Below are positions 9,353-21,385 of a stretch of 64,000 nucleotides of DNA, piece by piece. The DNA is from Marsupella aquatica (taxonomy: Eukaryota; Marchantiophyta): NCBI GenBank assembly GCA_973895155.1, contig OZ316893.1, positions 4,154,001-4,218,000 of the forward strand, given 5' to 3'. Below the pieces are notes generated by a model. It was not told where the DNA came from. It searched no databases and worked only from the letters and a program-made list of their open reading frames with translations. How positions within the stretch are numbered: position 1 is the first letter of the stretch; every line of letters starts with the position of its first letter. Made by a program: the position numbers and the translations under genes.

Positions 9353-12300
9353 TTATCTTAGGAAAATCACCTTAGTTAGTAGACATTTGTGTACAGTGCG
9401 GCAAACTGATCACATGCTATCTTTGTTTATTTTTATTTCTCAACTTCAAGCTCCAGTGGTATTGAGATGTTACCATAGTATAATTACGGTTATGTCTATG
9501 CTATCAGGTAGTAAACTCGCACCTTTTTCTATTCAATGGAAAAGAAATTAAAGTTGGTCTAACTGGGGGTCTATATTTTGAAGTTGGCTTAGATCAACTA
9601 GGTGCAAAGGCAAGCTAGGCTTAGGCAAGGTTTTCTCTGGTCAGATCAGCTTGGTGAGGTCAGCTTGAGCAGGTCCGTCTGCCTAGGTCAACTCAACTTA
9701 AGGCTGGCTTAGAAGGTTTTTGTGTTCTGATTTGTGCCTTCTTTGGAAAACTAATCATTGGCTACCATTGTGTTAAAACTCAACTTTGACCTTCATTGGT
9801 ACTAAGATTCTGCCAAAGTATGCCACCATGTCTATTCTATGTCCAGTTAAACTTGCTGCTATTTCTATCCATTGCAATATATATGAGTTTAAAAATTACA
9901 ATGGTGATCTACTTAAAATGGTGAAGTTGGCTTAGTCAGCTTTGGTGCACAAGCAAGTTTTGCTTGATTGCTTGATTGGTGCATAAAGTCCTCATATTAC
10001 AAAAAGTTCTGATGAGTTGCGCACAAGGACATCCAAGAATTTGCTCCTTGAAGCCAACTAACAGATGATTGTAATTTGTTCATTCCCCAGTCAAGTCGGA
10101 GCAAGAAGCCCAAGAAGAGGCCTGTCCCAATTAAATTGGTAATAGTATTACAAATACTGTACATAAGTCCAACGTGTTTTGAAGGCTCTGGGGTGTGCTC
10201 TTGTTGTGTACTGCAGCCATAGGTCAATGCAAGCTTGAGGGGCACCAAAACGATAGAATTACCGCGCGTTAAATCTATGTTGAGTTAATGCTGCCCCATT
10301 TTCCCCGGGCCCTGTACACTGCTCGTCCCAATCCACAATGCTGCTGCCTGCTACGGTCTGAGTCTGCCAAACAATAGAACCAATACTTTATCGTTTTGTC
10401 ACCCACTCCACCGGTCAAGGATGGGAGAGCATATTGGTTAACTACAAAAAAACTGACAAGACATGGAGCGGGAGCAAAGTGTGTAAGAGACCCAATCCAA
10501 TGTCAAGGGTTGGAAGGGTGTTGTGCTGAGGGTAGTAGTCCAATGGTGAAACCAGGTTAGATGTTTGAGACTGTCAAATTATTTGAAGCTAACTATGTAT
10601 GACTCCATTTTATGTATTCTTTCCAATGAATAGTCTCACACAAGTGTTTACACATGAAAATAATCCTTTTTTAGTTTGATTATTCATTCCTCATCATTTT
10701 CCATTGTTAGGTAACTTGAATAAATCTGACAGATAACATTCAGCCATGTTTCACCCTCATATGGTCATCCGTGTCCTCTACCCTAAACATAACATGTTTC
10801 CAACGGTTGACATTGCATTGGGTTGGGTCTCTTGTTTTGTTACCACTCCAACTTGCTCCACCCTCTCCTGGTTGGCTACCCCACCCCCTCAACCCCCCTC
10901 CCCTGGTCAAGGGTGGGCAATGGTGTCAAGGCTAAGTTGAGGATGATGGCAGCCAGATGACACAGACGGCTCAAACCACACAAAATTTGCATCCTGCAAA
11001 AACAATGAATTTTTGCTCTAATTGATTTTATTAGGATACATCAGAATGATTTGAGCAAACGAGCCTTTCCCACCTGTACTTTCTGTACTTGCGTCTGAAC
11101 ACAAACATTCGTGAGGAGTCTTGACATGCATCCAAGCAGCTGTCCATCTGGTAAGGATGAGTGTGCAAGGAGATGGAGAATGAGAGGTTTGGGTGTTGAG
11201 TTCATTGTTGGCAGCCGTCCATTTGTGAAGGACACCGACTTGACTGTGCCTGTAGTGTGAAGAAAACGATAGCAAGAAATTGAGCCCACTCTGCATAGAA
11301 TTCTGCTACGTGTGATTGTTTGAAGAGAGAAAAGTGGCACCATCCGAAAACTGTGACAGCTTAAGAGATTTCGCTGCTGCGATTCTACAGTGAGTCTAGA
11401 AGGTGCCCACGGTTACTTGGTTGGTGGCTATCAGATAACATAAAGCCGACCACCGCTGCTGTTGGCGCTGTAGCTAGGCAGTGCTCTTCCTCGTCCTGAA
11501 GCTGGATCGCAGCCACCAAGGTAAAGTCCAAAACAATGTGAGTCGAGATGGTGTGAAAAGTTTGCTTGTTTGGCCTGATCAATGTGATTTATTTGGCCAT
11601 TTCCATTTCCATCTACATTTATGTATTCCTTTCCAGATAGCTTGAGATTATGTGGATAGACACAGTTTGTTCAGGCATCAATATGTACCAGTTCAGTTAG
11701 TCCACGAGTTTACGAGTTTTCCAACGGTTTGCATTGCAGCTAGGTGGGACTTGATGTGGTCAAAGTCATCTCTCCTCTACTGAACCAGTAAATCTACGAG
11801 TTTCTAAATCGATTCCCGCAACCTCTAGCTTTCAGGCTTAGAGCAATTTTGCTTGGTCATGCATCCCTGAATTGTCTTGCCGAGAATCGTGCAGGAATTT
11901 GCCATTCTCAGTTGTTGTATGTCCGTCTGCATGTGAGAAGTGATGCAGCCCGGCTTGAATTTGAATAGAATCAGTTCATTAGCTACTGCCTGGATCGGGA
12001 GGGCAGCGGTTTCTGAGCTGATCTTGGTCCCGGGCGTGTCGTTGCCTCTAGTCTAAGTTCGGCGAGGTGCTTTGAGCTAGCAAGGACATTGTGAACTTTG
12101 TCTCTGTGAATCGTTTGGTTTTTAATTAACGTCTGTTTTACTTTGCAGAGAACAGGTTCGTTTTTGTCAAAGCAGCCAAAGGGATGAATTGTAAGCAGTG
12201 AGAGCGAAGTGTGCTCTGTGGCCTGAGACCAGTGAGCTGAAGAACCGACAGGGATATCTCCAAATAGAGACAAATTTGACCTGAGTGAGCTCAAATTCTC

Positions 12301-12406
12301 GGTTGTCTGAGCCGAAGATGAGATCATAGAAAGCTGAGAGAGGTTAAAAGTCTTTTGTCACCACGGAGCTGAATACAGTACAGGATAGAGAGTGCGAGAG
12401 ACAAAG
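9353..12406. other. No recognisable gene; upstream region of the transporter
   Basis: Only short, mutually overlapping ORFs occur. Pieces such as GTTACCACTCCAACTTGCTCC and nearby CA- or TC-rich runs suggest old repeats. The last few hundred bases before 12407 carry the promoter and 5' UTR of the ENT gene; I could not place a convincing TATA box. Confidence 0.45.
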
Positions 12407-14332
12407 ATGGAGTGGGCGAGAGAAAAGGCAAAGAACGCAACCAAAATTGTTGTCGATCCAGTGAGGAATTGGAACGGGGATACAGTGGCCGACACGGCCT
12501 CAGCAGCTTACGACCAAGCATCTGATTATGTTCCCGATGTCACGAGTGAGAAGACTACTAGCGCTGCAGTACTCAATTCCGCTCCCTTCCGCTCCTTCAA
12601 GCCGGATCCCAGCATTGTGTGGCAGGGCCACCTCATCTATGTCGTCCTAGCAGCTGCATCCACTCTGCCCTGGTGGGCTTTCATATTTGCAGCAGATTAT
12701 TTTCAGTACCTCTACCCTGGGACGCATATCATCCGCCTCCTGCCTTTTGTGTACTTCGTGCCATGGGTGATGGCCTACTTACTGGTCACCGGGTTCTGGA
12801 GAGAAGGATCCTCGTGGATCAAGGTAAATGTGGGTGGGGCAGCATCAATCGTCGCGCTTGTGGTGATTCCCGTGCTGGGTGCATTTATCAAAGAGAAGGG
12901 GACGACAGCCACTTTTTGGGTGACCCTGGCGATGGTGGCCATTGCAGGGTTCGGTGATGCAATTTCGCAAGGCAGTCTTCTGGGCATCTCTTCGGAGCTT
13001 CCAGAGAGTTTCACGAAGGCCTATTGCTGTGGAACCATTACTTCGGGTAAGGCATTCTTCCTCGCTAGACTCCCCACAAATCCCTTTGAATTTGTTAGAG
13101 GAAGAGGAAAGTAACTAACCACAAAAGATGAAGAAATTGAGAGCTCTCTTTGAAAGAAGATGAGATTGAAAGGTTTCACAACACAATCCTTGTACCAATT
13201 CTACCAGTGCTGTCTAAAGTTGTGGACGTGTGATTAAAGTCATTTGCCTTATACCGATAATTTTTGAAGTTGCTGGAGTCGGGCACTAAGGTGCACACGA
13301 GCACCCTAGTTTTGGTAGCTTCTTTCTTTCTTGGAGCATTAACCTATTTTTTGTTATTTTATGTATTTTGTTCTTTTCAGCTTTGCAGTCCGCCGATCGC
13401 ACGGATTCTCTCAATCATTCTCTCTTTGCACCTTTACCGTCCCTGTGTTGCAATTTGATAACAGATTTGATTCGGTTGAAACAGAGCACTTAACAACATA
13501 ATCCAATACCAATGTCGCTTCTTCTGCAGGTGTATTTGTGTTCATTGTACGTTTGATCACGAAATCGTCTCTGAGTGACTCCGCAAAAGGGTTAAGGATC
13601 AGCGGCATACTGTATTTCGCTGTTGCTGCACTGTTCGTGGTATTGGCGTTAGCTCTCTTGGCCTACGTCCACTCCATGCCCGAAATGGGCTACTACAACA
13701 GCCTGAGCTTGGGCTCTGTCGACACGATTCGGTTGCTGATACAGGATGATAGCAGCATGACCATCGAAGTGGCATCGGGCGCAGCCATTGCAGCCGTGGC
13801 AGCTGGGAGGACCAGTCAACCTAACCCCCTCGCCTGGAGACCGGTACTAGACCACATGAAAATTCTCGCCATTGCCGTGTTTATCACCTCCTTTCTCACA
13901 CTTAGCATATTTCCAGGCGCCCTGGCAGAAGACATTCCACACTGGTCCCAACTCGGGGACTATTCTCTGCTTATTCTCTTGGGCACATTCGTCATATCTG
14001 ATCTCTGTGGCAGATTGCTGACCATAAATCACATGCCAGTGAAACACTCCTCTGTCTTTGGTGCAGCTTGGGCCCGGCTGTTCCTCGTGGCCCTCTTCGT
14101 CCTGGCTCTGCTGTTTGATCCTTCCATCATTTCCTCCCTCATCATGATGATGGTTCTCACTGCCATTCTGGGATTCTCCAATGGCTATCTGATCTGCACT
14201 TTGACAGTACTCGTGCCCAAATCCATTCCTGATTATCTAGCTGAGACGGCTGGCATCTTAAACGCTTTAGTCATGACTCTGGGGTTGCTTGTTGGAGCTG
14301 GATTGGGCTGGATGGGGCTGCTCCTTGTGTAG
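12407..14332 (+). CDS. Equilibrative nucleoside transporter (SLC29/ENT family)
   Basis: A two-exon gene: 12407-13046 and 13530-14332, with intron G|GTAAGG...CTGCAG|GT and 480 aa. ENT proteins carry nucleosides and nucleobases across the plasma membrane or tonoplast. A hydrophilic N-terminus of about 70 residues is followed by the ENT-type first membrane segment (about residues 74-98, with the STLPW motif). The glycine-rich segment GFGDAISQGSLLGISSELP (about 181-199) is characteristic of the family. A polar loop (about 265-320) separates the two halves, as expected. Hydrophobic helices then run to a C-terminus ending in GLGWMGLLLV. Length is in or slightly above the usual 400-460. ATG 12407 is the first ATG in the frame. 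Substrate and membrane location cannot be read from the sequence. Confidence 0.85.
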
Positions 14333-14921
14333 ACTGCCACTCCATCTACACCAACAAAGTTCACTTATTATTGAAGTGACGAAAAGCTTGGTTCTGCTAG
14401 TCAGAGGTATAGGTTTGCGAGTGCAGGATAGCTTGGAACATACAAGTACCTTCTTGAAGGTTTGTTATTGATCGAAGATGGCGTCTTTGTACCATAAAGT
14501 CGACAGGGCGTCACAAAAAGTGATCCTCAATTGCTTCAACTCTCAATCTCGCAGGTCAGAGCTCACTTTAGAACAGGACTTGATGTCAAAACCTTCATTG
14601 AGTGGAAGGTTTAAACTTTACCCAAATCGAAAGATACTTATAGTGAAATCTGATACGTACTTTTCAATGTCATCTTTATGAATGAATTTGTTAACCTTCC
14701 AACAAATCTTGGAACATGGCAAGTCGCAAAAATGCATTTGCATCGGCAAGCAGTGGAAACAGCAATAAAACTTCGACGTCAGTGCGCCATCTGCAAACCT
14801 GAAAGTTTTCATCTCTACACTCGTAGCTCTAGCCAGAGTATATGAACGACATCTGTCCCAATCCATGTTTCCTTCAAGACAATACAATCCTCGCCAAATC
14901 CAAGGTAAACTTTGGAATATG
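14333..14921. other. 3' flank of the transporter gene
   Basis: Holds the 3' UTR and spacer. No clear gene; short ORFs here have no recognisable content. Confidence 0.45.
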
Positions 14922-15260
14922 CGTAGTGGATACCATGGTTAAACAAATATTAAATTTTTATCAAGATAAGAAGTATAGTGAAAAGGCTATGTGGATACCA
15001 TAGCAAAACAAATACTAAAATTTTAGCAAGATAAGAAATATAGTGAATAAACTCTGCGTGCGTGGTAGATACCATAGCAAAACAAATACTAAATTTTTAT
15101 AAAGATAAGAACTATAGTGACAAGACTATGTGTGCGTAGTGTATACCATAGCAAAATAAATACTAAAATTTTATCCGGATAAGAAATATAGTGAAAAGAC
15201 TATGTTTGTAGTGGATACCGAAGCAAAACATATACTAAATTTTAAAATATCAAATATCAA
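14922..15260. repeat. Tandem repeat, about 4.5 copies of 65-75 bp
   Basis: The unit reads approximately GTGGATACCATAGCAAAACA, then AATACTAAATTTTTA, then AAGATAAGAAATATAGTGAA. Copies start near 14927, 14991, 15066, 15139 and 15216, with small indels between them. The array ends about 30 bp before the tRNA-Ser gene. Confidence 0.75.
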
Positions 15261-15290
15261 ATATATTGAAAACACTAAGTTGTGCATGAG

Positions 15291-15372
15291 GTGGCCGTGC
15301 CGGAGTGGTTATCGGGCATGACTAGAAATCATGTGGGCTTTGCCCGCGCAGGTTCGAATCCTGCCGGCCACG
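15291..15372 (+). tRNA. tRNA-Ser (anticodon AGA)
   Basis: An 82-nt cloverleaf with perfect acceptor pairing (GTGGCCG at 15291-15297 with CGGCCAC at 15365-15371, discriminator G at 15372). The anticodon stem is CATGA/TCATG around loop CTAGAAA, giving anticodon AGA at 15324-15326, which reads UCU as serine. The long variable arm expected of tRNA-Ser (TGGGCTTTGCCCGC) precedes a T arm with GGTTCGAATCC (B box). The A-box-like TGCCGGAGTGG is intact. There is no intron. A TTTT tract shortly downstream could end Pol III transcription. Confidence 0.97.
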
Positions 15373-15478
15373 CCTTCTGCCTGCTTTTCATATTTCATGG
15401 GGGAATTTATATGAAACTTGCTTTTTCTTTTCGGAACAGCCGTTTCGCCTGTAATTCTGTCTGCGTCGAGCACTACAA

Positions 15479-15590
15479 CATATGAGAGATTCATCAGAAT
15501 ACATTCATAAGTAAAGGGGAAGGACAATTCACAGCATATGAGAGATTCATCAGAATACATTCATAAGTAAAGGGGAAGGACAATTCACAG
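15479..15590. repeat. Perfect 56-bp tandem duplication
   Basis: 15479-15534 is repeated without change at 15535-15590, starting CATATGAGAGATTCATCAG. The identity points to a very recent duplication. A 10-bp microrepeat (GAGGTCCAAA) follows at about 15745-15777. Confidence 0.92.
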
Positions 15591-16971
15591 ATGCAGGGAA
15601 GCAGAAAGGTCAAAGTCCCATGGCCCAGAAAGCAAGACACTCAACTAAGTTAAACAGAGTACACATCCCCCAAACCGAAATAAAGTTTGAAGTTTATAAA
15701 CCAGGAAAAAAAACAAAGGAAAGAAAAAGTGGTCCAAAGAAAAAGAGGTCCAAAGAGGTCCAAAGAGGTCCAAAGAGCAGGGTGAACACCGTTTCCAAAG
15801 ATTCTGCAACAGAGTAAGTTTTCCTAAGTGACTGAGTGTGTTTCGTTTCCAAAAGATTGTAGTAGCGTGAACTGCAAGGGCCCAGCAGATTGCAAGAGCC
15901 AGCCTCAAATTGGACCTATACAGAGTGACAACACCCTTCTCCCCCTCCCCCCCACCACCCCACAAATCTTACATGGACACTCAATTTCATTTGTGTGCGC
16001 GTCCATGGTTTAAGATTCCACCGGAAACCTTCAAACAGTTCGCTAATCATATGGCTGAGATTGCCTCATAATTCCAGCAATTGTGCTTTGTACTTTGGAG
16101 ACACATCGTGGCTGGTAACAAGCTTCCCAATAAGCGGACGATTGTGTATACAGCGGTATAATTGGGGAACTCAAAATCAGTACATTCCACTTAATGAGGT
16201 TCACTATCTATAGGAGATGATTGGCACATAGTGGTGTTTCTGTGGCAGCCCTCAAGTATGAGCTACAAGACCTTGAGGATAAATCGTGCAAAGGGTCTTA
16301 AATGCAGCTGCAGCCACCACTTTAATATCACTGATTCAATCCGACTGGAAGAGTTGGCATCAATTCATGCACATTGGACCCTGAAAAATGGGTTGGAATC
16401 TTTAGTTCTAGACCTCCACTAGCAATAGTAGCAAAGCGTAGTCTCTCAACCAAGAGTGCTCGAACCCAGGCGTCGAGCATGAGCTGTGCGTATAGAAGTG
16501 CTGACTATTAGTACTCCCACCAACATGTAGAACAACTCCAGTAAACATCAGCTCGTCCAGTTCTTTGATAACTGACGGACATGGTAACCGTTAGCATAGT
16601 AGTAGCAATATGGAGCCATTTTTAACGAAGTTAAGATGCCTGCCGACAAAATCAGGAAGGAGAGCAAGTCATTGGAGAACAGATCCACGGCTCCGCCTCC
16701 AAACCTCAATGGCGCCTACTTGACAGCCTCCGTCTCAATAATCTAATACACGTGCAGGCCACTTGGCCCACCCTGAGAATAGGACATTCCACTTACAGCA
16801 GTCTGACAAATATGACTCAATCTGTTATGTGTGGGTGTCCATACTAGTTTAACTTTCAATACTAACGGAGCAAATGTCCAAAATAGAATTCATAAAGTGA
16901 TTTTAATTTGAAAGAATACATTCAGTGTGTCCAAAACTGTAGATCCTGCTGCCTCCAATCCACCGCTCTCT
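15591..16971. other. No recognisable gene
   Basis: Intergenic DNA with several short ORFs of no recognisable content. The right end includes the 3' UTR of the minus-strand TGD1 gene. Confidence 0.45.
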
Positions 16972-19562
16972 CTAGCCCATTGCAGCCTTAAGGGCGTCTC
17001 CTGCCCCTTGGAAAAAGCACCATGAGAGTATAAAATCCGCGATAAATATGCAAACCAAAGAGATGACAACAGCCGAAGTTGTCGACTCTCCAACACCCTT
17101 CGCACCACCAGCTGTAGTGACACCCCATGCACAGCTTACGATTGAAATAATGCCACCAAAAACTATCGACTTGATAGTCGTGCTAATGAGATCCCATGGC
17201 TGCAAAGCCCTGGCAGCAGACTCGAGGATAATATTCGAACTAACACTATAAACAGAATCTGCTAGGAGAACGCTGGCCCCCATGCCAACAGTAAAGCAGA
17301 TGATGGTTAAGATGGGAAGAGATATACAACAGGCGATAACCCGAGGAGTAATCAAGTAATCCACCGGATCTGTTCTCAGCACCCTCAAAGTATCTGTTTG
17401 CTCAGACACCTGCATGCAAAAACCATTTGGCTATCAGGTTGAAGAATGACCAAAAATCCAATGTGATTTGTGAAGTCCTTCAGAGCGACTTTCTACTGCA
17501 AAACTTCCCTGTCTCTACTTTTCTCATTTGTCAAAAACATAAGAGAAGAACTGGGTAGCCTTTCCTCCTTAGAAATTTATCAACAACCCAGACAATTAAT
17601 CATTGCCATAGGTTCTAACCATACTTGTAGAACACCGCTTAAAAAAATGCCTTGTCAAATTAACACTTTTTCTGATAAAGGGATTTGCTATCCAAACTGC
17701 ATCTAGTTCGTAGCCACCGTCCTTGGATCATGATACTTTCCAATAAACCATTCGCCAAACTGCCCTTCATGCTGCCCCTCTTCAGTATATGGTCAGTTCC
17801 AATGATGGCGACTATGAACTGGACGCAATTAAAATGGAAACACTACTTGAGGTATTCAATACTTCCAAGTCTCATCCAAGTGACAAAAGTCACTCATACG
17901 ACTGCTCAAAAGAACCAAGTCTACGTAGCATGTACAGCAAACATTGGAAAGAAAATGTTTTAACAGACACACACACACACCCCGGGCCACCGCACTCCAC
18001 CCTCTGGCCGATAGCGCAACGCTCCAAGATTCCTCATTTTGAAAAAATAAATAAAAGACAATTGCAGATCAGCTGGAATCCCCAATGTAACTCTGTGCTG
18101 CGAATCATGGGTCTTCCTGACAATGAGAGGTCGGGAAAATGCCTGACTTTTCCTAGAAAACTGACCTGCATTGTTCCAAGCTCAGCTGCAAAGGCACTAC
18201 CCACACGGCCAGCCAGAATGATGGCAGTAACCACTGGTGAGAGCTCCCTTGCCAAAGCTAAGGCCAGCACACCTCCAACTGACCTGGTCAAACCCAACCT
18301 CGCAAATTCACGCACAAACTGTACATAGAGTGTGAGAATGAGTTGAACATGCACTAAATGCCCCTAGAAAAGTTATCTTCTCATCAAAATAAAACGGAAA
18401 GAAAAAACGTAAAGCTGTGCTAACAACATCTGAAGGCTATCAAACGAAACATGGCATTCAAGTACTTGACTGAACAAGAGTTTTAGGGAGAACTTGCCTG
18501 GATCGTGAAGACCATCCCAACAAAAGATGCAGTTAGGAGACTAACACCCAGCGATCTGGGCCCCACATTTTCTAGTTGCTGTATTGAGTTCTTCACATGA
18601 ACTTTTCCTTGAACAAGTCTCATAATCACCTGTTATCCCAATCTTCAAGTTTCAATTTGTTCTTCCCATGACAACCATGACACAAGAAGAAACACAATAG
18701 ACAAAGAAAACTGTCAAGACTATCCTACAATCCAGAAGCAGAGCCTACCCAGCCAAGAAACTCCTATTGGGAAAAACAAAAGCCCTCGTATGCTCTAAAT
18801 AGAATCAAGGTTCTAATCCAACTCTCTCTTAAATAGGCCATCCACCATAATTCTTAAGAAATAACAAATAATTGGGTAACTCCCAATGATATGACCTGGA
18901 TCAAATTTGAAGACGCCATCATCACAAGCCTTAAAGCTCTTCACAATCAAAGTACACACCTGGCCGGCGAGGATAAGGCAAGCAACAGATCTCCAAAGGT
19001 AGCGCGGCGGCTTCCAATTTGCAAGCAGTGCTATCTTCTGCATTGGCAGCTGAGTGATAGGCTTAGCTGCATCCACAGCAGAGTTGGGGATAGGAGCACC
19101 ATCCTCATGTTCGCCCACTGTGGCGTTTGTTCCAGATGCAATAGCACCAATCGTACACACAAATCTCCTCCTACTAGCAGCCGTAGCATTTTCAATGCAA
19201 CCGCTTGAAAATTCCAAAGTTGTGAACATCTTCTGCCCTAGCCCTTGAGCTCCCTTCCTAGTACACAGAACTCTTCCTCCCAAAGTCTTACTTTTCCTTC
19301 CGACTGTCTGGGAGGGAGAGGGTGAAAGGTCGGAATGGCAGCAAGGAGCACATTGCTTTCGTAAATCCACATTACATGCCTGAAACCCCAAGAGGAGAGT
19401 GGGAGAGTAGTGCATAGAGCTCGTGAAACCCTTGGCTGAGGATGTACCGCAAGAATCCAAAACCGTTCTGCCCGTCTTGCTCTTCCATTCCACAAATGCA
19501 CCAGAAGGGAGGCAGCAGACCCAATCTCTGGCGACTGTCATCAGACCCATCGTTTGAATCAT
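16972..19562 (-). CDS. TGD1: TGD1-like plastid lipid-import permease (MlaE family)
   Basis: Four minus-strand exons: 19562-18960, 18629-18498, 18318-18166 and 17409-16972, giving 441 aa. TGD1 is the permease of the TGD1-2-3 ABC complex in the chloroplast inner envelope, which imports ER-derived lipid for galactolipid synthesis. Exon 1 holds a Ser/Arg-rich, low-acid N-terminus fitting a transit peptide, then the conserved PPRYLWRS. Exon 2 carries QQLENVGPRSLGV, exon 3 RELSPVVTAIILAGRVGSAF and ELGTMQ, and exon 4 VSEQTDTLRV, WGVTTAGGAKGVGESTTSAV and the final hydrophobic helix. All introns are phase 0. Intron 2 uses a GC donor (CAG|GCAAGT). The frame before ATG 19562 opens with GTG only, so I chose this ATG; an upstream exon is possible. 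The N-terminus is longer than in the 350-aa Arabidopsis protein. Confidence 0.93.
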
Positions 19563-20418
19563 TGAGGTTTGTGTCTCTCCGTACAAGAGGCGACAGGGAG
19601 GATAAGACACATTCCTAAACTTGCATGATTACCAAATTGATTTGATCCTTCACCAACTGGTCGGCCAGCATGATTACACACCGCACGGGGTAATGGACAT
19701 CCCCGAAAGATGTGCGGGCTCTTCTGACCAAGGTTGCTGTTTATTTCTCCGCATGCAGGGGAAGAAACCGGGCAAGATTATGCAGATCCTTACTGCATTT
19801 GTTTTCAGTTGCTGGTTGGACGACGAGTACCGGGATTTCCGATTGCCCCAGAGACGCTCCACTGAACTGCAGCAGCAATCACTGCAGAGATTGCAGTAGC
19901 AATATAGATGTCAAATTCCAAGATCACTGAAAGCTCGAATGACTCGAGCACATACAGAGTCTTCGTAAAGGTAAGATTTCTGTGCCAAACTTTGACAAAC
20001 TGCTTAAACCTAGTAGGGCGGCATGGACGCGGGCAATTCGAAGAAGGTAAGGTATTAGCACGAATTTGAGATTAATCATGAAGGAACTCCAGAGTACCTT
20101 ATTCCCAGACGACTGCCTGAAGCACTACGACGGCCATGGCTTGTTCGGGGGATTTAAACTGCATTCGACGCCCAGATCGAAGCTTCTCGGCACTTCAGCT
20201 CATTTTGCCAGCTCTCTTGATTGAAGCTTCCTTTTCTCACCATCACCCAGCTCCCTCCCGCGGCACGGTTCCACGATCGCCAGCCACCAACGGACTGTAC
20301 TGATCCATCCAACAACAAGGACCTGCTCGAATGCTCGACCCTGCTCATGCAGCGAACGACAGAACTGCTACTTACGCACCGACTGTGTGAATAGATGTGG
20401 AGCCAAGATTTCTTTCGA
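19563..20418. other. 5' flank of TGD1; no other gene seen
   Basis: Holds the TGD1 5' UTR and promoter, and possibly a divergent promoter. Short plus-strand ORFs near 19.6-19.9 kb have no recognisable content. Confidence 0.4.
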
Positions 20419-21385
20419 GAGTTAGAGGAAATGCTTGAACAGAGAACGCTTGACCTTACCATAGTGAGCAGAGAGCTTGAGAAAGTGCGTGAACAGAGAA
20501 TGCTTGACCTTACCATAGTCAGCATAGAGCTTGAAAAAGTGCTTGAACAGGACATACTTGACCTTACCATAGTCAGCACAGAGCTTGAGAAAGTGCTTGA
20601 ACAGAACATGCTTGACCTTACCATAGTGAGCAGAGAGTTTGACAAAGTGCTTGAACAGAACATGCTTGACCTTACCATAGTCAGCACAGAGCTTGAGAAG
20701 TGGTTGAACAGAACATGCTTGACCTTACCATAGTCAGCAGAGAGCTTGACAAAGTACTTGAACATAACATGCTTGACCTTACCATAGTCAGCAGAGAGCT
20801 TGAGAAAGTGCTTGAACAGAGAATGCTTGACCTTACCATAGTCAGCAGAGCGCTTGACAAAGTGCTTGAATAGAACATGCTTGACCTTACCATAGTCAGC
20901 AGAGAGCTTGACAAAGTGCTTGAACAGAACATGCTTGACCTTACCATAGTCAGCAGAGAGCTTGACAAAGTGCTTGAACAGAACATGCATGACCTTACCA
21001 TAGTCAGCAGAGAGCTTGAGAAAGTGCTTGGACAGAGAATGCTTGACCGTACCATAGTCAGCAGAGAGCTTGACAAAGTGCTTGAATAGAACATGCTTGA
21101 CCTTACCATAGTCAGCAGAGAGCTTGACAAAGTGCTTGAACAGAACATGCTTGACCTTACCATAGTCAGCAGAGAGCTTGACAAAGTGCTTGAACAGAAC
21201 ATGCATGACCTTACCATAGTCAGCAGAGAGCTTGAGAAAGTGCTTGGACAGAGAATGCTTGACAGGTACCATAGTCAGCAGAGAGCTTGACAAAGTGCTT
21301 GAACAGAGAATGCTTGACCTTACCATAGTCAGCAGAGAGCTTGACAAAGTGCTTGAACAAAACATGCTTGACCTTACCATAGTCA
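20419..21385. repeat. 54-bp minisatellite, about 18 copies
   Basis: The 54-bp unit starts GAGCTTGACAAAGTGCTTGA and ends CCTTACCATAGTCAGCA(G/C)A. Because 54 is divisible by three, each frame repeats as an 18-residue peptide. On the plus strand this is ELDKVLEQNMLDLTIVSR, a coiled-coil-like heptad pattern. The plus frame is broken by a 1-bp loss near 20697 and an irregular unit near 21261. The minus strand is open across the array (20154-21437) in two repeat phases. Higher-order blocks of several units are themselves duplicated (about 20875-21050 and 21091-21265). I treat it as a satellite, with coding use unproven. Confidence 0.9.

Noticed and set aside
17968-17980. CA dinucleotide run in TGD1 intron 3
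   Set aside because: Ordinary short microsatellite of no evident interest.
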